DNA of 36,719 nt. It comes from DATBHZ01 sp036557185 (lineage in GTDB: Bacteria; Actinomycetota; Acidimicrobiia; IMCC26256; JAENVU01). The position numbers were made by a program, and so were the translations under genes. This document shows, piece by piece, positions 32,656-36,719 of the stretch. The DNA lies in assembly GCA_036557185.1 (NCBI GenBank), contig DATBHZ010000164.1, positions 1 to 36,719 of the forward strand, written 5' to 3'. How positions within the stretch are numbered: the first letter of the stretch is position 1; each line of letters begins with the position of its first letter. Below the pieces are notes generated by a model. The model worked only from the letters and a program-made list of their open reading frames with translations. It was not told the DNA's origin and did not search any database.

Positions 32656-33819
32656 TCACTCCTCGCCCAGATCGAGCAGCCGACGGGCGATGATGTTCCG
32701 CTGCACCTCGGCAGTCCCTCCGTAGATCGTCGCGGCGCGGGAGTAGAGATACTCCGTCCGCCAGCCGACGCTCTCTGGCGCGTCGTCGAGCTCGACCATG
32801 CCGGGGATCAGGCGGAGCAGCGCGTCGTAGGTGCTCTGCTCGGCGCTCGCCACGAGCACCTTGTCGATCGAGGTCTCCGCGCCCAGAGTCTCGCCGGCCG
32901 CCAGCCGGTGCTGCGTCGTGCGCGACCGCGCACGGAGAGCATGGAGCTGGAGGTACGCCTCACCGAGGGTCGCAGCGCTCAAATCGTCGGCGCTCGCCGT
33001 CTCGACGATCTCTTCGAGACGCCGGTAGAGGTACGCGACCCTCTGCCAGAAGCACGACGAGCGCTCGTACGGGAGGATGCTCATCGCGACCGACCAGCCG
33101 CCGTGCACCTCCCCGAGGATCCGATCGGATGGCACCGCGACGTCGTCGAAGAACACCTCTGCGAACTCGCGGACGCCGTTGAGCATCTCGAGCGGCCGGA
33201 CCGTGATGCCCGGAGTCGCCATGTCCACGAAGAACGCGGTGATGGCGCGGTGGCGCGCTTCGGCGGGTCCGGTGCGCGCGAGCAGCACGCAACGATCCGA
33301 GTACTGCGCCAGGCTCGTCCAGACCTTCTGGCCGTTCACGACCCAGGTCGATGCCGTGCTGGCGTCGCCGTCGGGTTCCGCGGTGCAGCGCAGCGAGGCG
33401 AGGTCGCTGCCCGTCTCGGGCTCCGAGAAGCCCTGGCACCACAGCTCGGCACCCGAGAGGAGCCTGGGAACGACCTCGGCAGCGAGCGCCGGGTCCGCGA
33501 AGTCGATCAGGGTCGGGGCGAGGACCTCGACGAGCGAGAAGAGGCCGGGATCCACGAGGTCGCGTGCCGCGAGGCTGGCGCCGAGCTCCGTGCGCAGCAT
33601 CGGTGACCCGCCGAGGCCGCCGACGCGCTCGGGCCATCCGTAGCGCATCCACCCGGCGTCGAACAGGATCGACTTGACGCGTTGCATCTGCGCCACCTGC
33701 TCGTCCAGCGAACCCGGTGGAGCGTGTCGAGGGGCGAGCGAGTCGCCGTGTGCCTCGAGCCAGGCTTGGAGCTCGACGCGGAACTCGGCGACGGCCGGAC
33801 CGCGCTCGGATGTCTCCAT
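32656..33819 (-). CDS. Acyl-CoA dehydrogenase
   Basis: Protein of 387 residues of full length. LWCQGFSEPETGSDLASLRC is the flavin-binding strand, VVNGQKVWTSLAQYSDRCVLLARTG follows, and the C-terminus YSRAATIYGGTAEVQRNIIARRLLDL is the typical IYGGTxEVQRNIIA ending. It desaturates an acyl-CoA and reduces ETF. GAGGGGGG lies before the ATG at 33819. First gene of a dehydrogenase-P450 operon under site I. No short partner subunit is next to it, unlike the pair at 3106/4130. Confidence 0.93.
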   Translation of the reverse strand: METSERGPAVAEFRVELQAWLEAHGDSLAPRHAPPGSLDEQVAQMQRVKSILFDAGWMRYGWPERVGGLGGSPMLRTELGASLAARDLVDPGLFSLVEVLAPTLIDFADPALAAEVVPRLLSGAELWCQGFSEPETGSDLASLRCTAEPDGDASTASTWVVNGQKVWTSLAQYSDRCVLLARTGPAEARHRAITAFFVDMATPGITVRPLEMLNGVREFAEVFFDDVAVPSDRILGEVHGGWSVAMSILPYERSSCFWQRVAYLYRRLEEIVETASADDLSAATLGEAYLQLHALRARSRTTQHRLAAGETLGAETSIDKVLVASAEQSTYDALLRLIPGMVELDDAPESVGWRTEYLYSRAATIYGGTAEVQRNIIARRLLDLGEE

Positions 33820-33853
33820 GCAGCCCCCCTCGGTGAGAACCCCGCATGCTCTT

Positions 33854-33880
33854 GGCGAGAGAGCGATTCTCGCCTAGCGT
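33854..33880. promoter_or_regulatory. Operator site I (motif 2)
   Basis: GGCGAGA (33854-33860), seven-base spacer, TCTCGCC (33868-33874): the only copy with perfectly complementary seven-base arms. TAGCGT (33875-33880) follows at once as a TANNNT -10 toward the DapB-like gene at 33974. Confidence 0.68.
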
Positions 33881-33973
33881 AATCGCCCTACCGATGGGAC
33901 GGGACCTGCCGTCGAACCGACGCGCACTCCGGGGGGAGCGTGTGACGAGCTGCCAGACGCTTGCGGAGGCCGC

Positions 33974-35041
33974 GTGAGCGGCGCGCCACGCCTGCGGGTG
34001 GTGCAGTGGGCGACCGGGAACATCGGCACCCGCGCCTTGCGCGAGGTGATCCGTCATCCCGACCTCGACCTCGTGGGCGTGCTCGTCTACGACGCCGCGA
34101 AAGTCGGGCTCGACGCTGGTGTGCTGTGCGGTGAGGAGCCGACCGGCATCATTGCGACCGACGATCGAGCGGCGATGCGCGCGATCGCCGCTGATTGTGT
34201 GTTGTACATGCCGCGCGTCTTCGACGTGGACGATGTCGTGGCCATGCTCGGGTCCGGAACGAACGTCGTCACGACCCGGGGCGAGGTGTTCGGCTCGGCG
34301 AGCGGGCTCGACAAGCAGAGCCGGAGCCGGATCCTCGACGCGTGTGAGCGCGGCAACGCGTCGATCTACGCAACCGGCAGCAGCCCGGGGTTCATCACCG
34401 ACGCGCTCCCGTTCGCGCTGCTCTCGCTGCAGCGGCGCGTCGATTCGGTGGAGATCGAGGAGTTCGCCGACCTGTCGCGCCGCGATTCACCGGTCCTGCT
34501 CTTCGAGCTGATGGGGTTCGGCAAGCCTGTCGAATCGTTCAACCCGGCACGTCCCGAGTACCTCCTCGGCGAGTTCGCCCCGGCCCTGGGGCAGCTGGCC
34601 GACGCGGCGAACCGCCCGGTCGACGACTGGACCTGCACCGGGGAGGTGGCGGCGGCACGACACACCACGTCGCTCGCGGCAGGTGAGCTCGCTTCCGGGA
34701 CGGTCGCGGCACAACGCACCAGGATCAGTGGCTCGTGCGACGGCACCGAGGCCGTTCGCTTCACTGCGAATTGGTACTGCACGAGCGACGTCGTACCCGA
34801 TTGGGAGCTTCGACCGACGGGTTGGCGGGTGCGGGTGCGCGGGGACGCTCCGATGGACGTCGACCTGCCGTTTCCCGTTCCGGTCGAGGAGCTCGGGTCG
34901 TTCACGCCCGGGTACACCGCGAACCGGCCCGTCAACGCGGTTGCCTACGTGTGCGCCGCCGCACCCGGGATCCTGTCGACGTCCGATTTGCGGCCGATCA
35001 CTCCGGCCGGCCCGCGGTCAAGTGTGGGCGTCGTGAGGTGA
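33974..35041 (+). CDS. DapB-like NAD(P)-binding oxidoreductase
   Basis: Protein of 355 residues. The N-terminus LRVVQWATGNIGTRALREVIRHPDLDLVGVLVYDAAKVGLDAG is the dihydrodipicolinate-reductase-like Rossmann fold with GNIG in the cofactor loop. NVVTTRGEVFG and YATGSSPGFITDALP follow. This actinobacterial group, often next to lipid-catabolism genes and sometimes called amine-dehydrogenase-like, has no settled reaction; 2,4-diaminopentanoate dehydrogenase is a distant relative. I used the GTG at 33974. It diverges from the acyl-CoA dehydrogenase operon and is followed, two bases after its stop, by an ATG in the frame of the binding protein. Confidence 0.85.
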   Translation: MSGAPRLRVVQWATGNIGTRALREVIRHPDLDLVGVLVYDAAKVGLDAGVLCGEEPTGIIATDDRAAMRAIAADCVLYMPRVFDVDDVVAMLGSGTNVVTTRGEVFGSASGLDKQSRSRILDACERGNASIYATGSSPGFITDALPFALLSLQRRVDSVEIEEFADLSRRDSPVLLFELMGFGKPVESFNPARPEYLLGEFAPALGQLADAANRPVDDWTCTGEVAAARHTTSLAAGELASGTVAAQRTRISGSCDGTEAVRFTANWYCTSDVVPDWELRPTGWRVRVRGDAPMDVDLPFPVPVEELGSFTPGYTANRPVNAVAYVCAAAPGILSTSDLRPITPAGPRSSVGVVR

Positions 35042-35109
35042 GAATGAGCGAGGATGGGCACAGCAAGCTCGGCGGGCGCGCCCCGCGAGCCGATTCACGG
35101 GGGATGGGA

Positions 35110-36444
35110 ATGATTCGCACTCGCAAGGGAACCGGGCGCCTCGTCGCCGTGGCGGCACTCGTCGGCTTGATCGTGGCCGGGTGCTCGAGCGGGTCGAGCT
35201 CCAAGAGCTCCTCGTCCACCAGCAGCACGTCGTCGGGTGGCAGTGCGTCGACCCAGAAGTTCCCCGCGGTCAACCAACCCGGCGTGACTCCCACCGAGAT
35301 CAAGGTCGGCGGTGTCGCCACCGTGTCGAACGACCCGACCGGAGGAAGCCTCGGCTCGGCGTTCGACGGGGTGAAGGCGTACTTCGACTACATCAACTCC
35401 ACTGGGGGCGTGTACGGCCGCAAGCTCGTGCTCTCATCGCAACGGGACGACGGGCTGGCCAACAACCGGTCCGAGGTGCAGGGGCTGCTCACGAGCGACA
35501 ACGTCTTCGCGGCGCTCCCGATCTCGGTGCAGCTGTTCACCGGTGCCCAGCTGCTGAGCAAGGCAGGCATCCCGACGTACGGCTGGGACATCAACCCGGA
35601 ATGGGGCTCGGAGACGCAGAAGCCCGGCCCGGCGAACTTCTTCACGAACGTGGGTGACTACATCTGCTTCACGTGCGCGCTCCCCAGCGCGCAGACCTGG
35701 CTGCCGAAGAAGCTCAACCGGCACAACATCGGAGTCCTCGCCTTCAACGTCTCGCAGTCGACGGGATGCGCCGAGGGTCTGCAGAACAGCTTCAAGAAGT
35801 ACCCGACCGGCAAGATCGTCTTCATGGACAAGAGCCTCACCTTCGGCACGCCCGACTACAGCGCACAAGTGGCGCGGATGAAGGACAAGAAGGTCGACCT
35901 CGTCATCTCCTGTCTCGACGGCAACGGTGCCACGACCCTGGGCCGGGAGATGAAGAAGCAGGGGCTGGATGCGATCCAGGTCCTGCCGAATTCCTACAAC
36001 CAGGGTCTCATCTCGAAGAACGCGGACGTCCTGAACGGCAACTACCTGTTCACCACGTTCACGCCGTTCGAGGTCAAGCCCGAGCCGCCAGGCATGAAGA
36101 ACTACAAGGAGTGGATCGGCAAGAGCGGCGGCAAGACGAACGAGAACTCGCTCATGGGCTGGATCAACGCCGACGAGTTCGTGACAGGGCTCAAGGCGGC
36201 CGGGCCGAACTTCACGCGGCAGAAGGTCGTCGACGCGACGAACGCGATCACCGACTACACCGCGGACGGACTCGTTCCGCCGATCAACTGGAAGACGGCG
36301 CACAGCAAGCAGATCGAGTGCTACGCGACGGTGAAGGTGGTCGACGGGAAGTTCAAGCCGGTCTACGGCCAGTCGGGAAAGCCGTTCCTCTGCTTCCCCT
36401 CCGACCTGACCGAGATGCCGGCCAACCCGCAGGCCAGCGCCTGA
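35110..36444 (+). CDS. ABC transporter substrate-binding lipoprotein, branched-chain amino-acid (LivJ) type
   Basis: Protein of 444 residues from this start. RTRKGTGR, hydrophobic LVAVAALVGLIVAG and the lipobox cysteine in IVAGC mark an exported lipoprotein, followed by a Ser/Thr-rich linker. EIKVGGVATVSNDPTGGSLGSAFDGVKAYFDYINSTGGVYGRKL is the periplasmic binding domain of Leu/Ile/Val-type receptors, which in actinobacteria also bind aromatic and other small acids. I prefer ATG 35110 (GGGGGA five bases upstream) because it gives a normal-length signal peptide; ATG 35104 and ATG 35044, the latter with GAGG and near-coupled to the previous stop, are possible. It works with the permease that starts at 36493. 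Confidence 0.9.
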   Translation: MIRTRKGTGRLVAVAALVGLIVAGCSSGSSSKSSSSTSSTSSGGSASTQKFPAVNQPGVTPTEIKVGGVATVSNDPTGGSLGSAFDGVKAYFDYINSTGGVYGRKLVLSSQRDDGLANNRSEVQGLLTSDNVFAALPISVQLFTGAQLLSKAGIPTYGWDINPEWGSETQKPGPANFFTNVGDYICFTCALPSAQTWLPKKLNRHNIGVLAFNVSQSTGCAEGLQNSFKKYPTGKIVFMDKSLTFGTPDYSAQVARMKDKKVDLVISCLDGNGATTLGREMKKQGLDAIQVLPNSYNQGLISKNADVLNGNYLFTTFTPFEVKPEPPGMKNYKEWIGKSGGKTNENSLMGWINADEFVTGLKAAGPNFTRQKVVDATNAITDYTADGLVPPINWKTAHSKQIECYATVKVVDGKFKPVYGQSGKPFLCFPSDLTEMPANPQASA

Positions 36445-36492
36445 AGCACGTGACGCCTGCCCCAGCGTGTCCGACCCCGGGGACCCCATGAG

Positions 36493-36719
36493 ATGAGCGA
36501 CCTCCTCGGCTACGTGATCCGAGGCATCCCGTTCGGTTGCGTGTTCGCGCTCGTCGCGATCGGCCTGGTTCTCACGTACAAGACGTCCGGGGTATTCAAC
36601 CTGGCGTTCGCAGCGCAGGCCTTCGCGTCCGCTGCCGTCTACTACCAGTTGCGCGTCGTGGACGGCTGGCCCAACGTGCCGGCGTTCCTCGTGGCGGTGG
36701 TCGTGGTGGCTCCGTTGCT
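36493..36719 (+). CDS. ABC transporter permease, LivH type (partial, C-terminus cut by window edge)
   Basis: The frame is open from ATG 36493 to the window end, giving 75 residues. VIRGIPFGCVFALVAIGLVLTYKTSGVFNLAFAAQA is the first transmembrane region and conserved loop of LivH-type permeases, and LVAVVVVAPL begins another membrane span. It would form the membrane channel for the binding protein upstream, 48 bases away. Other components (LivM, LivG, LivF) should lie beyond the window. Confidence 0.85.
   Translation, partial: MSDLLGYVIRGIPFGCVFALVAIGLVLTYKTSGVFNLAFAAQAFASAAVYYQLRVVDGWPNVPAFLVAVVVVAPL

Noticed and set aside
30380..33606. Long frames of 717 (minus) and 745 (plus) codons
   Set aside because: Both lie over well-supported TauD, P450 and dehydrogenase genes and have no recognisable motif.
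1..36719. Mobile element, CRISPR array, tRNA or rRNA
   Set aside because: I looked for transposase or integrase motifs, direct-repeat arrays and conserved RNA sequences and saw none.

Overview
The window is about 36.7 kb of high-GC DNA packed with genes. It has four TetR-type regulators, very many acyl-CoA and oxygenase enzymes, frequent GTG starts, ATGA/GTGA stop-start overlaps, and probable leaderless starts. This suggests an actinobacterium (Acidimicrobiia- or mycobacteria-like lifestyle) that breaks down complex cyclic lipids such as steroids, terpenoids or alicyclic ketones. I see no rRNA, tRNA, transposase, integrase or CRISPR array. It reads as a catabolic island, not as a mobile element.

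Left block (1-8.0 kb). A leftward operon holds a TetR regulator, a short acyl-CoA dehydrogenase and a FadD3-like acyl-CoA ligase cut by the window edge. It diverges from a rightward operon of two acyl-CoA dehydrogenases, an enoyl-CoA hydratase-like protein, an SDR and an amidohydrolase-2 protein. Together they look like a CoA-dependent ring-remnant or side-chain beta-oxidation module.

Middle block (8.0-22.1 kb). Divergent transcription units carry P450, SnoaL-like protein, Rieske oxygenase, Baeyer-Villiger monooxygenase, cyclase-family hydrolase, a second amidohydrolase-2, a KstR2-like TetR, two SDRs, an acyl-CoA synthetase and an HSL-family esterase. Four divergent intergenic regions share the operator GTACCGATCGGTAC or close variants, usually lying on a -10 element. 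A BVMO, esterase, SDR and CoA ligase under one operator fit ring opening of a ketone through an ester or lactone. At the right end, an orphan protein with a duplicated domain diverges from its own TetR across a different perfect palindrome, TAGCCGATCGGCTA.

Right block (22.1-35.0 kb). Further divergent units carry P450s, a second Rieske oxygenase in a tightly coupled five-gene operon, an F420-type luciferase-like oxidoreductase, a [2Fe-2S] ferredoxin, a TauD-family dioxygenase, an acyl-CoA dehydrogenase and a DapB-like oxidoreductase. Four divergent promoters in this block share a second 21-bp motif, GGYGAKA-N7-TSTCGCS. The window ends with a branched-chain-amino-acid-type ABC uptake system: a lipoprotein binding protein and the start of a LivH-like permease.

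The most notable result is that two different operator families split the island into two adjacent regulons. Both motifs were found by eye from repeated intergenic sequence. Assigning particular regulators and substrates to them is inference.
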